The notes under the pieces: model-generated
What the model saw: the letters and a program-made list of their open reading frames with translations, nothing else
The model's database searches: none
Told to the model about the DNA's origin: nothing
DNA from: Muricauda sp. MAR_2010_75
Lineage (GTDB): Bacteria; Bacteroidota; Bacteroidia; Flavobacteriales; Flavobacteriaceae
Direction of reading: 5' to 3'
DNA: 64,000 nt
Assembly (NCBI RefSeq): GCF_000745185.1
Contig: NZ_JQNJ01000001.1
Coordinates: 1 to 64,000, forward strand
Part shown: piece by piece, positions 1 to 8,307 of the stretch
Numbering within the stretch: the stretch's first letter is position 1
Layout of the letters: each line of letters opens with the position of its first letter
Position numbers and translations under genes: made by a program

Positions 1-608
1 GCCTGAAGAAGCGGGTATGCTGGATTTCGGTTATTATGAAGATGTGAACCTGGCCAAGGCCTTGGGTGGCAGGATCGGCCTACTCCCGCTCTCGGATTCA
101 TCCATGGAATGGGGGATTTCCGCCTATACCACCAACAGTACCGGTGCAGAGGACTCCGATTACAAGGATGTGGGTGCTTTCTTTGGGCGCTGGATCTTTC
201 CTATGTAAAATCGATCACCCCCTTACGTTGTGGACATCAAGGCCCAGTACAACAGTTCCAATGTGGATACCGCCACTACTATGAAATCGAAGATGGGATT
301 TCCGAACCTTACTCCTTTGACAACCAAAGCAGCTCCTTTTATACACAATTGAGCTATCGCCCCATCATGTCGGGAAGCGACTTTATGAAACAACTTGAAT
401 TTGTGGGTCGATATTCCGATTTCAACGCACCTGAAGGAGCGGAGTGGGAAGAAGAAGTCAACGCAGTACGCTTTTGGTTTGAACTATTGGCTGAGTTGGC
501 GTTCCGTGGTCAAATTCAGCTATCAAACCACCAAGATGGAAGGTGGTCATGACAGTGATGGCACGACCCGTACCATGGATTGTTTGTGCATTGGGCCATT
601 GGATTTTA
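1..608 (+). pseudogene. Outer-membrane porin-like gene, 5'-truncated by window edge and frameshifted
   Basis: The three forward frames together read as the C-terminal part of an outer-membrane beta-barrel (phosphate-selective porin-like). The reading begins PEEAGMLDFGYYEDVN and ends with HWAIGF and a stop at 606-608; a terminal Phe is typical of barrels inserted by Bam. To stay in the homologous text the frame must change about five times: near 190 (a GGG run that would read correctly as GGGG), near 230, near 270, near 465 and near 575. Within each segment the protein text is sensible, so the indels are recent or are sequence errors. The barrel assignment is clear from composition; the exact porin family is a guess. 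Confidence 0.6.
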
Positions 609-629
609 AAATCAAAAAAAGAAAGTGAA

Positions 630-943
630 ATGAAAACAACAACGAATTTTAAAGCAGCAATAATCCTGTCCGTCATGGCATCGATCATGGTCGCCTGCTC
701 CTCCAATAAAAAACCCATTGCGACGGATACCGCGACCGAGGTGGCGGGGTGAAGTGGATTTCAAAATTGAAAAATCCGGGGCAGCTCTGGGGCGAGGTGT
801 GCAACCGATGTCATATTGCCCCTTCACCCGCGGATTACAACGATACCGATTGGGAAACCATAAGCCTGCACATGCGGGTTAGGGCCAATCTGACGGAAGA
901 GGAGATCACCAAAATCGAATCCTTTCTGAAATCAGCCAATTGA
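630..943 (+). pseudogene. c-type cytochrome-like lipoprotein, frameshifted
   Basis: The start ATG at 630 gives a lipoprotein signal (MKTTTNFKAAII... with a VACSSN lipobox). The signal frame ends at 752, but the downstream frame (from about 749) continues with LWGEVCNRCHIAPSP and a short helical C-terminus ending at 943. CNRCH is a CxxCH haem-c motif and the C-terminal half resembles a small mono-haem cytochrome or haem-binding domain. A short stretch between the two (GEVDFKIEKSG) reads in the third frame, so at least two indels separate the parts. If intact it would be a periplasmic electron carrier or haem lipoprotein of about 100 residues. Confidence 0.55.
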
Positions 944-967
944 CGATTAATCCTTAATTCATATACA

Positions 968-1480
968 ATGAGAAATTTAGTAATTATTTTTTCTGTGATA
1001 GGGCTTTTGTCCTTGAACGGTTGCAAACAATCAACCGATGTACAAACCTTGCTTCAAAACGAGGAAACCAGAAGCGAGATCCTTAAAGATCTGGTACAAA
1101 ACCATGATTATATGATGGAATTCATGGAACAGATGCAAGGGAGCGACCATGCCATGCAAATGATGCAGGGAAACAAAAAAATGATGGGCACCATGATGAA
1201 GGGACAAGGCATGCAAATGATGATGGGCGACAGCACCATAATGAACCAAATGATGGGCAACAGACAAATGATGCATTCCATGATGAACGGAATGATAAAG
1301 GATGGCGAGATGATGGGCGAAATGATGCAAATGATGCAAGACAAAGGGATGATGAGCAATGATTGTATGGAGTCGTGCATGAATATGATGAAGGAAAAGG
1401 GAATGGATATGGAAGGAATGGGAATGATGGATGATGGTACAATGAAATCAAAAGGAGATGACCATTCTGAGCACCATTAA
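968..1480 (+). CDS. Methionine-rich lipoprotein, probable periplasmic copper binder
   Basis: This intact 170-residue protein has a lipoprotein signal (LLSLNGCKQS lipobox, Cys at about residue 19). From about residue 48 to the end it is crowded with MM, MxxM and MxM motifs (QMMQGNKKMMGTMMKGQGMQMMM and similar) and finishes DDHSEHH. Methionine clusters bind Cu(I) and His clusters bind Cu(II) in CopA/CopC/CueO-type periplasmic proteins, so copper or silver sequestration is the likely role (inference). It sits among other His/Met-rich small genes. Unlike its neighbours it has no frameshift. No enzyme domain is visible. Confidence 0.75.
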   Translation: MRNLVIIFSVIGLLSLNGCKQSTDVQTLLQNEETRSEILKDLVQNHDYMMEFMEQMQGSDHAMQMMQGNKKMMGTMMKGQGMQMMMGDSTIMNQMMGNRQMMHSMMNGMIKDGEMMGEMMQMMQDKGMMSNDCMESCMNMMKEKGMDMEGMGMMDDGTMKSKGDDHSEHH

Positions 1481-1510
1481 CACATAATAGGTAACGAAAA
1501 AATAAAAATC

Positions 1511-1774
1511 ATGAAAGGACATTGGATTTGGATGGTCATCGGTTGTGGTCTCCCGCTATTGTTGATTTTTTTTGCGCCTGCATTTGGCATTACAGGGTAC
1601 AATGGGCTTTTTTCCTTTATCATCGTGATGTTTTTGATACACCTTTTCATACCTCACGGTGGTCACGGGCATGGTGATCATGGAAAATCTGATAACAGTA
1701 AATACCATGATCATGACAAAGAGCAAGATTCCACTGAGACCCAAGAAGATCACCGGGGGCATCGGCACCATTAA
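1511..1774 (+). CDS. Small membrane protein with His-rich tail (DUF2933-like)
   Basis: This 87-residue protein has two hydrophobic segments (about residues 5-25 and 32-50). They are followed by a hydrophilic tail very rich in His, Asp and Gly (HGGHGHGDHG, later HDHDKEQD and HRGHRHH). The layout matches small DUF2933-type inner-membrane proteins that travel with copper-resistance genes. The tail would bind soft or borderline metals such as Cu(II), Ni or Zn. It begins 30 nt after the Met-rich lipoprotein and precedes an HMA-domain gene, so it belongs to the same metal-handling group. Function is inferred from composition and context only. Confidence 0.65.
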   Translation: MKGHWIWMVIGCGLPLLLIFFAPAFGITGYNGLFSFIIVMFLIHLFIPHGGHGHGDHGKSDNSKYHDHDKEQDSTETQEDHRGHRHH

Positions 1775-1788
1775 AATATACTTTCGAA

Positions 1789-2002
1789 ATGAAGTACAGA
1801 TATCAAATTAACGGAATAAGCTGCGGTGGCTGTATCACAAGAATCAAGAAGACCTTGGAAGAACATCCTGAATCGTAGAGCAAGTAGAAGTTTTTTTACA
1901 GCTATGGGCGCAACCATTGTAACAATGAACAAGAAGCTTACGGTAGAAGAACTGCAAGGGCAACTCAACAAACTTGAGGGCTATACCATAGCAGGAGATT
2001 AG
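1789..2002 (+). pseudogene. Heavy-metal-associated (HMA) domain protein, broken
   Basis: The start at 1789 reads MKYRYQINGISCGGCITRIKKTLEEHPE and then a stop. The N-terminus is an HMA fold with the metal-binding CxxC as CGGC (about residues 13-16). Past the stop, other frames give VEQVEV and then MGATIVTMNKKLTVEELQGQLNKLEGYTIAGD, which is the rest of a copper-chaperone fold ending at 2002. The break lies at about 1870-1900 and includes a seven-T run, so one or two indels would restore a protein of about 70 residues. If functional it would deliver Cu(I) to a P-type ATPase such as the one at 33.4 kb. Confidence 0.65.
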
Positions 2003-2034
2003 TTACAAATCATAAAAACCTTCAAATTAAAAAT

Positions 2035-2227
2035 ATGTTTTACAAAGATGGAGTTTTTTGGGCATGCACCTGATCTGGTGGGCCATTTGGATTGTGGCAT
2101 TGGGCTGGATTTTCTTTGCCCAACCAGTTCCTCCTATGAAGAGATTGAGGGAGATGACCCACTAATGTTGCTCAAAATCCGCTTCGCGAAGGGCGAGATT
2201 TCCAAAGAAGAATACGAGCGAATCTAA
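2035..2227 (+). pseudogene. SHOCT-domain small membrane protein, frameshifted (copy 1)
   Basis: A start at 2035 (MFYKDGVF) must change frame at the T6 run near 2052-2057 to continue as GMHLIWWAIWIVALGWIFFAQP, a single membrane segment. A second change near 2130 is needed to read SSYEEIEGDDPLMLLKIRFAKGEISKEEYERI and the stop at 2225-2227. The last part (LKIRFAKGEISKEEYERI) is a canonical SHOCT (short C-terminal) oligomerisation domain. The protein would be about 62 residues and is paralogous to the next gene. Such membrane-SHOCT proteins often accompany copper and stress genes in Bacteroidota; no molecular role is established. Confidence 0.65.
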
Positions 2228-2291
2228 GAAACTTTTACAATCGGACAAATAGTCCGAAAACAAGTAATGTATAACCTTTAAAACTAAAACT

Positions 2292-2506
2292 ATGCATTTT
2301 TTCGACGGACATTGGGGCGGCATGCACGTCATCTGGTGGGTCATATGGTTGATCCTCTTGATATGGATATTCTTGGTGCCATATGACATCCCTTACAGAA
2401 AATCAAAGAAGGAAGACCACTTTCAGTTCTAAAAAAGCGCTTCGCCAATGGCGAAATCTCTAAGGAGGAATATGAAGAATCAAAAAAGATCTTGAAATCA
2501 AATTAA
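2292..2506 (+). pseudogene. SHOCT-domain small membrane protein, frameshifted (copy 2)
   Basis: This is a paralogue of the preceding gene. From ATG 2292 it reads MHFFDGHWGGMHVIWWVIWLILLIWIF, a single transmembrane segment, then KSKKEDHFQF and a stop. Adding one C to the GACC at about 2421 would give DPLSVLKKRFANGEISKEEYEESKKILKSN, a perfect SHOCT domain ending at 2504-2506. A one-base deletion in a short C run thus explains the break. The two adjacent copies point to tandem duplication. The MH-W-WW signature with N-terminal His/Met suggests membrane-surface metal contact (inference). Confidence 0.7.
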
Positions 2507-2545
2507 GGAATGTAGGGCAAATATTAATTACTAAAAAAAGTCAAA

Positions 2546-2913
2546 ATGAAGATAAAAGTTTATAAGACAGGCATAATGGTATTGGCTACTTTACTCATTT
2601 CGGCCTGCTCACAAAAACAGGGTAGTTCTGTAAAGGATATGCTCGAGGACCACTCTCAGCAAGAAGGAGGTATTGTCCGCACTTGGTCGAAATCACGATC
2701 TGGGCAAAAAATACATTGCCAACATGATGGATAACGACCATTGCCATGGGAATGATGGTGGACGAACTCGTAAAAGCAGCAGCAAAGGATACCATACTAG
2801 CGAACAAATTGAGCGATATGATTACTAGATATCCTGACCTTATGCTACTGACCACCCACCATTTTATGCCGGTCATTGCTTCGGACAGCCTTTTGACCGA
2901 TTCTTTTTTGTGA
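2546..2913 (+). pseudogene. Lipoprotein with Met/His-containing helical domain, frameshifted
   Basis: ATG 2546 opens a lipoprotein signal (LATLLISACSQKQ). The frame closes at 2734. Another frame continues with HDLGKKYIANMMDNDHCHG, and the third with MMVDELVKAAAKDTILANKLSDMITRYPDLMLLTTHHFMPVIASDSLL to a stop at 2911-2913. Joined, it would be a lipoprotein of about 120 residues that somewhat resembles the Met-rich lipoprotein at 968 in being helical with MMxx and HH pairs. At least two indels are required. The family is not recognised; a periplasmic metal-binding role is only a contextual guess. Confidence 0.5.
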
Positions 2914-3069
2914 TCACACGTTAGAACACGAGGATCTCGCCAAGGCCATGCACAATAAAATGGAATACAAAAAGAGCCTTGAGCGCAACCATTGACTCCA
3001 ACTTTGGTTTTTGCACATGAACAAACTCATAAATGAATAATAACAACAATAAACATTAAAACAAGAATC

Positions 3070-3345
3070 ATGAATCGTATCAATGTAAAAAAATTCGGTT
3101 TTGCCATGGGGCTGACCGCTGCAATCCTCTACGCCGGCTGCATGATTGTTTTGGCGACAGCAGGACAAGAAGGAAGCATAACCTTTTTCAACAGCCTGCT
3201 GCACGGCTTGGACACTACCAGTATAATACGGGTAGACGTGCCAATTTGGGAGGCACTTATTGGCATTGTCCAGACATTTATCATTGCTTGGCTCACAGGT
3301 GCCCTGATTGCAGCATTTTACAACACACAGATTAAGAGTAGATAA
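3070..3345 (+). CDS. DUF5676-like small membrane protein
   Basis: This intact 91-residue protein has two predicted transmembrane helices (about residues 10-31 and 60-85), a short cytoplasmic N-terminus (MNRINVKKFG) and a loop containing FFNSLLHGLDTTSI. This pattern matches the small DUF5676 membrane family found next to copper P-type ATPases and SHOCT proteins. Nothing catalytic is visible. About 156 nt without a convincing gene separates it from the broken lipoprotein upstream. Confidence 0.6.
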   Translation: MNRINVKKFGFAMGLTAAILYAGCMIVLATAGQEGSITFFNSLLHGLDTTSIIRVDVPIWEALIGIVQTFIIAWLTGALIAAFYNTQIKSR

Positions 3346-3350
3346 TCTGA

Positions 3351-3431
3351 ACAAAAGATCGGAGAGACTTTTTAGGAACCGGTGTCGCATCGACCACAGG
3401 CAATTTGTTGCGGAAAGTGCCAAAGAACTGA
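3351..3431 (+). pseudogene. Possible remnant of a twin-arginine (Tat) exported protein N-terminus
   Basis: A short open stretch reads TKDRRDFLGTGVASTTGNLL and stops at 3429-3431. RRDFLGTG closely resembles the twin-arginine SRRxFL core followed by the small-residue start of an h-region. Copper loci often carry Tat-exported multicopper oxidases, so this may be what is left of one. It is too short to assign, and the match could be chance. Confidence 0.25.
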
Positions 3432-3490
3432 GCAATTGACAATAGAATCCCGGAATTGAACCTAGAGTACAACCATATAAAGTAGAATAA

Positions 3491-4285
3491 GTGAATAGTA
3501 CTGCAAGAAATATCAAAACAATTTTCACCCAAACGGCAATATGGGGGGGCATTTTCTATTTCCTTGTCCATCCTTTTACCATGGTGCTCTATTGGTTTGA
3601 ATTTAGCAATACACCATTTTCATTTTCCCTGTTTTGGGACGTCTTAAAGTCGCAGTTTTTAGAATCTTTCACTTTTGATATGAGAGGGATGAGCGTCTCG
3701 CTTACAATCCTTGGCATTTTCCTAGGGATAGTTTCCGGTCTATTTTTCATAACCCTCAGGCGAAAGAACAAGCTTATAGGCACACAACAGCAGTTGTTAC
3801 TGCGTGATTTAGAAGAATTGATAGAGGCGGGTGAGAATGAACGGGTAGAATTCAAGTCATCTATTCGTTACGATTATTTTAGGAAAACCACGAACCGCGA
3901 ACTGGAACTGGTCATTGCCAAGACCATCACTGGTTTTATGAATGCAAAAGGTGGAAAATTGATCATTGGCGTTGACGATGATGGCAACATTGTGGGCCTT
4001 GAAAAAGATTTCAAGACCCTAAAGCACAAGAACAAAGATGGATATGAGCGTGAAATTTTCAGGATAATTTCAACACAGTTAGGTCACGAGGCTTGTTTTA
4101 GCAATCACATTTCATTTTACAAATTAAATGGTGAAGATGTGTGCGTAATAGCTGTCGAACCTTCTAAAAAACCAATCTATGTCAGCGATACCGAAAATAC
4201 AACCTTTTATGTCAGAACGGGGAATGCCACCTACCCCTTGACGGTCAAGGAAGCGGTTGATTATTTAGAAACCAGAAAATTATAA
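3491..4285 (+). CDS. Membrane-anchored AlbA_2 (Schlafen-like) ATP-binding domain protein
   Basis: This protein of 264 residues starts at a GTG (3491). Two transmembrane segments occupy about residues 12-32 and 66-86. A basic linker (RRKNK) and a coiled stretch follow, then an AlbA_2 domain from about residue 105. The signature runs ENERVEFKSSIRYD ... KTITGFMNAKGGKLIIGVDDDGNIVGL ... FYVRTGNATYPLTVKEAVDYL. AlbA_2 domains bind nucleotides or nucleic acid and occur in transcription regulators and Schlafen-type proteins; membrane tethering suggests signalling (inference). It is the first intact long gene after the frameshifted block and lies 4 nt before the next gene, so the two probably share a transcript. 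Confidence 0.75.
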   Translation: MNSTARNIKTIFTQTAIWGGIFYFLVHPFTMVLYWFEFSNTPFSFSLFWDVLKSQFLESFTFDMRGMSVSLTILGIFLGIVSGLFFITLRRKNKLIGTQQQLLLRDLEELIEAGENERVEFKSSIRYDYFRKTTNRELELVIAKTITGFMNAKGGKLIIGVDDDGNIVGLEKDFKTLKHKNKDGYEREIFRIISTQLGHEACFSNHISFYKLNGEDVCVIAVEPSKKPIYVSDTENTTFYVRTGNATYPLTVKEAVDYLETRKL

Positions 4286-4289
4286 TCTT

Positions 4290-5003
4290 ATGCAATACGT
4301 TTGGTTTATATGGTCCCTTATCATACTGGCCCTTTGGGGCGTGGTCTATCTTTTGAAGAAGGATTCCCGTAAAGAAATGTTGAGGATGAGTTGGATAACC
4401 ATGCCCTTTGGGCTAACCGAGCCGCTGTTCGTTCCCGAATATTGGCACCCGCCATCGCTCTTCGATTTGGCGATAAAGACCGGGTTCGATATTGAAAGCA
4501 TCATTTTCTCTTTTGCCATCGGGGGTATTGGCACCGTACTTTACAATCTTATTTTCAAGCGAAGGTATGTTAAAATACCGCATACCGAGCGTAACCATTA
4601 TAGACATAGGTTGCATCTATATATCCTTTTCGTACCGGCGGTCGTGTTTTTGATATTGGCCCTTTTCACTCCCATGAACCATATTTACTGTGGAATATTG
4701 GCCATGTTCTTGGGTGGAATGGCCACGCTGTACTGCCGCCCAGACCTTAAGACCAAAATCTGGATAAGTGGATTTCTGTTCACGGCATTGTACTTTGTTT
4801 ATTTTGGAAGTATTCTCCCGTTTTACCCCGACTACGTAACATTGTTTTGGAATCTGGAAAACCTGAGTGATATTCTAGTGGCCGGCATACCAATCGAAGA
4901 GCTTTTGTTCGCTTTCACTTTTGGCATGTATTGGTCAGGCCTCTATGAGCATTTGTATTGGAGAAAATTAATCAACCCAATTGTTTTGAATCAAAATTTT
5001 TAA
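4290..5003 (+). CDS. Lycopene-cyclase-domain integral membrane protein
   Basis: This 237-residue polytopic protein has about seven helices, including one at 3-20 and a bundle between 100 and 215. Near the C-terminus it has IPIEELLFAFTFGMYWSGLYEH, which matches the conserved PxEE motif and following helix of heterodimeric/CrtY-cd lycopene cyclases. In bacteria outside carotenoid clusters this domain also appears in uncharacterised membrane proteins. No crtB, crtI or other carotenoid gene is nearby, so a cyclase activity is not supported by context. It follows the AlbA_2 gene by 4 nt. Confidence 0.6.
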   Translation: MQYVWFIWSLIILALWGVVYLLKKDSRKEMLRMSWITMPFGLTEPLFVPEYWHPPSLFDLAIKTGFDIESIIFSFAIGGIGTVLYNLIFKRRYVKIPHTERNHYRHRLHLYILFVPAVVFLILALFTPMNHIYCGILAMFLGGMATLYCRPDLKTKIWISGFLFTALYFVYFGSILPFYPDYVTLFWNLENLSDILVAGIPIEELLFAFTFGMYWSGLYEHLYWRKLINPIVLNQNF

Positions 5004-5031
5004 GTTAAGTCTATAAATAAAAACGAAGAAG

Positions 5032-5490
5032 ATGAAAGTATTACTCGCAATTGACGGCTCTGAATTCAGCAAAGATGCCATCGATGAACTAGCGGCAATG
5101 TCGCTGCCAAAATTAGTTAAAATACATGTTCTAAATGTTTATGAAAATCCAATGTTAACTGTACCAGGGGCTTTCCCCTTAAGTGGTATCGGCCATTATA
5201 AAGAAGAAGCCATGTCAAATGCGAAAAAATCGGCTGAAACCATCGTTAACAATGCTGCAAAGTCGTTAAAACAAAAGAACGGCAAGTTGTCGATAACGAC
5301 CAATATTGTAGAAGGGTTTCCCAAAAATGCAATCTTGGAAAAGGCAACTGATTTGGAGGTGGATCTTATCGTATTGGGATCACAAGGCCATGGCGCATTC
5401 TCGCGCTTTTTGCTTGGTTCGGTCGCCCAATCCATTGCCATGCACGCGCATTGTTCTGTTTTGATTGTCAGAAAAAAACATCAAAAATAA
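5032..5490 (+). CDS. Universal stress protein, single domain
   Basis: This 152-residue UspA fold begins MKVLLAIDGSEFSKDAID, the usual beta-1/alpha-1 entry. The ATP-binding signature G-2x-G-9x-G-S is complete (GSQGHGAFSRFLLGSVAQS, about residues 118-136). The final strand is CSVLIVRKK. The nucleotide-binding type of USP usually dimerises and responds to energy or redox state. It is followed after 62 nt by an NADH dehydrogenase, and it opens a run of energy-metabolism genes, as USPs do in hypoxia-type regulons (context inference). Confidence 0.9.
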   Translation: MKVLLAIDGSEFSKDAIDELAAMSLPKLVKIHVLNVYENPMLTVPGAFPLSGIGHYKEEAMSNAKKSAETIVNNAAKSLKQKNGKLSITTNIVEGFPKNAILEKATDLEVDLIVLGSQGHGAFSRFLLGSVAQSIAMHAHCSVLIVRKKHQK

Positions 5491-5552
5491 AATATGGCCA
5501 CTTACAATGTGACAGGATAAATTTTGTCCGTAGAAAAATAAAAGAGCAGATC

Positions 5553-6974
5553 ATGGGAAATCAGAATACCTGCATATCAAAGAACAATACCGATGCCAAC
5601 TGTGAAGTGATGGAGTCTGTTTGTTTGCCCAAAACATTTTTGCCGCGTATAGTGGTTGTGGGTGGTGGCTTTGCAGGGCTGGCCCTGGTAGAAGGCCTTA
5701 AAAACAAGGAGGTACAGGTCGTGCTGATAGACCGTAACAACTTCCATCAATTTCAGCCCTTGTTCTATCAAGTGGCCACCAGCGGTCTTGAACCGGACAG
5801 TATCGTATTTCCCTTCAGAAAACAGTTCAAGGGCTATGGTAATGTGAGCTTTAGGTTTGCCGAAGTGACGCAAATCGAACCCGCTTCCAACACAGTTGTA
5901 ACAGACAAAGGCAAGCTCACCTACGATTATCTGGTCTTGGCCACCGGAACCAAGACCAATTTCTTCGGCATGAAAGAGGTGGAACAAAACAGTCTTGGTA
6001 TGAAAGACATCAAGGACTCGCTAAACATACGTCATATGATGTTGCAAAACTTGGAGCAGGCAGCCATAACCTGTGATGATGAAGAACGCGATGCGCTGAC
6101 CAATTTTGTGATTGTGGGCGGTGGCCCGGCCGGTGTCGAAATGGCAGGTGCCTTGGCGGAATTCTGTAAGTACATCCTTCCAAAAGACTATCCCGAGTAT
6201 CCGAATAGCATAATGAACATCTACCTGATCGAAGCATCGGACGAACTATTAGCCTCAATGTCCAACAAAGCCTCGACAAAAACACTTCGGTATCTAAAAA
6301 ATCTAAATGTGCAAGTGTTGTTGAACGAGGCCGTGAGCGGTTACGACGGTAATGTGGTATCTACCAAAAGTGGAAGGAAAATCATGGCGAAAAACCTGAT
6401 TTGGACGGCAGGTGTAACAGGCCAGGTTCCAGCGGGCATCAATCAAAAACATATAATTAATGGGAACCGTCTAAAAACGGATACCCATCTAAAAGTGGAA
6501 GGCATGGATAATGTTTTTGCCATTGGGGACATTGCCGGGGTAATCACCGACGAGACCCCTAAGGGCCATCCACAGGTAGCCCAAACCGCCATTCAACAGG
6601 GCGGTCATTTGGCCAAAGTGCTATTGAACACCGTTCAATCAATGCCTTCCAAACCATTTAGGTATAAAGATAAAGGTTCATTGGCCACAGTTGGTAAAAG
6701 AAAAGCGGTCGCTGATTTAGGAAAGCTCCACTTCGGCGGGTATGCTGCCTGGCTTTTATGGTCCGTGGTTCACTTGCTTTCCATCAGCGGGTTTCGAAAC
6801 AAATTTTTGGTGGGCTTCAATTGGGCCATCAGTTATTTTACCTACGAAAAAAGCAACCGGGTAATCATAAGAAGTTTCAAACGTGATGCTTATATGAAAG
6901 CCTCCTTAAAATATAGTTCCAATAATGAATGGGAAAAGGATGTAAATCCCAAAAAATCCAGCATTGATGCCTAG
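5553..6974 (+). CDS. ndh: Type II NADH dehydrogenase (NDH-2)
   Basis: This 473-residue flavoprotein oxidises NADH and reduces quinone without pumping protons. The FAD-binding motif is RIVVVGGGFAGLALVEGL (about residues 34-51) and the NADH Rossmann motif is FVIVGGGPAGVEMAGALAE (about 188-206). The C-terminal membrane-anchoring helices are typical of NDH-2 (AAWLLWSVVHLL ... FNWAISYFTYEKS). The frame extends upstream to 5451 but would overlap the USP gene, so the ATG at 5553 is preferred; it gives a long hydrophilic leader of about 33 residues. In this setting it would re-oxidise NADH when proton pumping is limiting. Confidence 0.9.
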   Translation: MGNQNTCISKNNTDANCEVMESVCLPKTFLPRIVVVGGGFAGLALVEGLKNKEVQVVLIDRNNFHQFQPLFYQVATSGLEPDSIVFPFRKQFKGYGNVSFRFAEVTQIEPASNTVVTDKGKLTYDYLVLATGTKTNFFGMKEVEQNSLGMKDIKDSLNIRHMMLQNLEQAAITCDDEERDALTNFVIVGGGPAGVEMAGALAEFCKYILPKDYPEYPNSIMNIYLIEASDELLASMSNKASTKTLRYLKNLNVQVLLNEAVSGYDGNVVSTKSGRKIMAKNLIWTAGVTGQVPAGINQKHIINGNRLKTDTHLKVEGMDNVFAIGDIAGVITDETPKGHPQVAQTAIQQGGHLAKVLLNTVQSMPSKPFRYKDKGSLATVGKRKAVADLGKLHFGGYAAWLLWSVVHLLSISGFRNKFLVGFNWAISYFTYEKSNRVIIRSFKRDAYMKASLKYSSNNEWEKDVNPKKSSIDA

Positions 6975-6996
6975 CCATTATTCAAATAACAGTATT

Positions 6997-8307
6997 ATGA
7001 AATTCTTCGGCAGCTCGATCAAAAGACTGCACAACTATGGCATTGTGCTCTTTATCACTGTTGTTATTGCTATGGTGTGGGCCAACTCGCCATGGAAGGG
7101 ATATTATGTCGGCCTAATGCAAACCGAATTTGCCTTTAGTGTGGGTACATTTCAGCTATCTGAGTCGCTACTGTTATGGATCAACGATGGCTTAATGGCA
7201 CTATTTTTTATGCAAGTCGGTCTAGAGCTGAAACGTGAAATAATCGGTGGTAAACTGTCGTCCCCAAAGGATGCAATACTGCCCATCGGTGCAGCAATAG
7301 GTGGTATGGTGCTCCCTGCCCTTATTTATTTTATGTTCAACAACTCGGGCGAGGCTTCCAATGGTTGGGGCATTCCCATGGCCACGGATATTGCATTTTC
7401 ATTAGGGGTTCTGGCCCTTGTCGGAAAAAGACTTCCTTCGACCTTGAGGGTTTTTCTTATTACACTGGCTATTGTGGATGATCTAGGTGGTGTCTTGGTC
7501 ATTGCCCTCTTTTATACCTCAGGTATCTCGCAGATGGATCTACTCCATGGACTATTGTTCTTCGCGGCTTTGATAATTGGTAATTATGCGGGAGTAAGAA
7601 GCACATGGTTCTATGCCATTATTGGCATCGGTGGTGTTTGGTTGACCTTCTTTTTTTCAGGGGTACATCCAACCATTGCCGGGATTCTGACCGCATTTGC
7701 CATTCCTGGTAGGGTAAAAATTAAGGAGACTACCTTTTTAGAGCGTTTAGACCGTTTACATAAGAGATTTCAAGAAACCAAGTCCATAAAGGGGACGCTT
7801 ATCTCAAAAACGCAATTGGAGATATTGGAGGATATAAAGACTGCAAGTTCCGAGGCCGAAACTCCACTCCAAAAATTGGAAAGGACTTTAAACCCAATAG
7901 TGGGCTTTGTAATTCTTCCCTTGTTCGCTTTGGCAAATGCAGGAATACATCTTCATGGAGATTTGCTGAAAGTACTATCCAGCCCGGTTAGCTTGGGGAT
8001 TGGTCTAGGTCTCATTTTTGGCAAGTTTATCGGTATTACTGCTTTTTCAAGACTACTCGTTGCATTTAAACTCGCCAAGCTTCCGGAAAACGTGAATTGG
8101 AAAATGATTTATGGTATAGGTTTTCTTGGCGGTATCGGTTTTACCATGTCGTTGTTTATAACCGAACTGGCTTTTACGGACGAGTCCCTAATATTTACGG
8201 CCAAGGTAAGCATCCTATTCGCTTCATTGACAGCGGGGGTAATGGGTGCTCTATTATTATACAGAAACAGAAAACAATTAAGAACAGTTAAACATAAAAG
8301 AACATGA
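6997..8307 (+). CDS. nhaA: Na+/H+ antiporter NhaA
   Basis: The protein is about 436 residues with the NhaA helix pattern. The discontinuous-helix text MATDIAFSLGVLALVGKRLP is present, and the two adjacent transport aspartates occur in AIVDDLGGVLVIAL. The C-terminal signature FIGITAFSRLLV ... IGFLGGIGFTMSLFI is intact. The frame is open from 6964 (TTG) and 6967 (ATG), overlapping the ndh end; the ATG at 6997, just before the basic amphipathic KFFGSSIKRLHNYG, is the more usual start. It exchanges H+ in for Na+ out and would help pH and sodium balance in a saline habitat. Confidence 0.93.
   Translation: MKFFGSSIKRLHNYGIVLFITVVIAMVWANSPWKGYYVGLMQTEFAFSVGTFQLSESLLLWINDGLMALFFMQVGLELKREIIGGKLSSPKDAILPIGAAIGGMVLPALIYFMFNNSGEASNGWGIPMATDIAFSLGVLALVGKRLPSTLRVFLITLAIVDDLGGVLVIALFYTSGISQMDLLHGLLFFAALIIGNYAGVRSTWFYAIIGIGGVWLTFFFSGVHPTIAGILTAFAIPGRVKIKETTFLERLDRLHKRFQETKSIKGTLISKTQLEILEDIKTASSEAETPLQKLERTLNPIVGFVILPLFALANAGIHLHGDLLKVLSSPVSLGIGLGLIFGKFIGITAFSRLLVAFKLAKLPENVNWKMIYGIGFLGGIGFTMSLFITELAFTDESLIFTAKVSILFASLTAGVMGALLLYRNRKQLRTVKHKRT

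Noticed and set aside
1031..1451. Long minus-strand frames full of His, Ile and Ser opposite the Met-rich gene
   Set aside because: They are complements of repeated ATG codons (CAT = His) and have no protein logic; the plus strand has signal peptide and lipobox.
4290..5003. Carotenoid biosynthesis locus
   Set aside because: Only the lycopene-cyclase-like domain is present; no crtB, crtI or crtE nearby.
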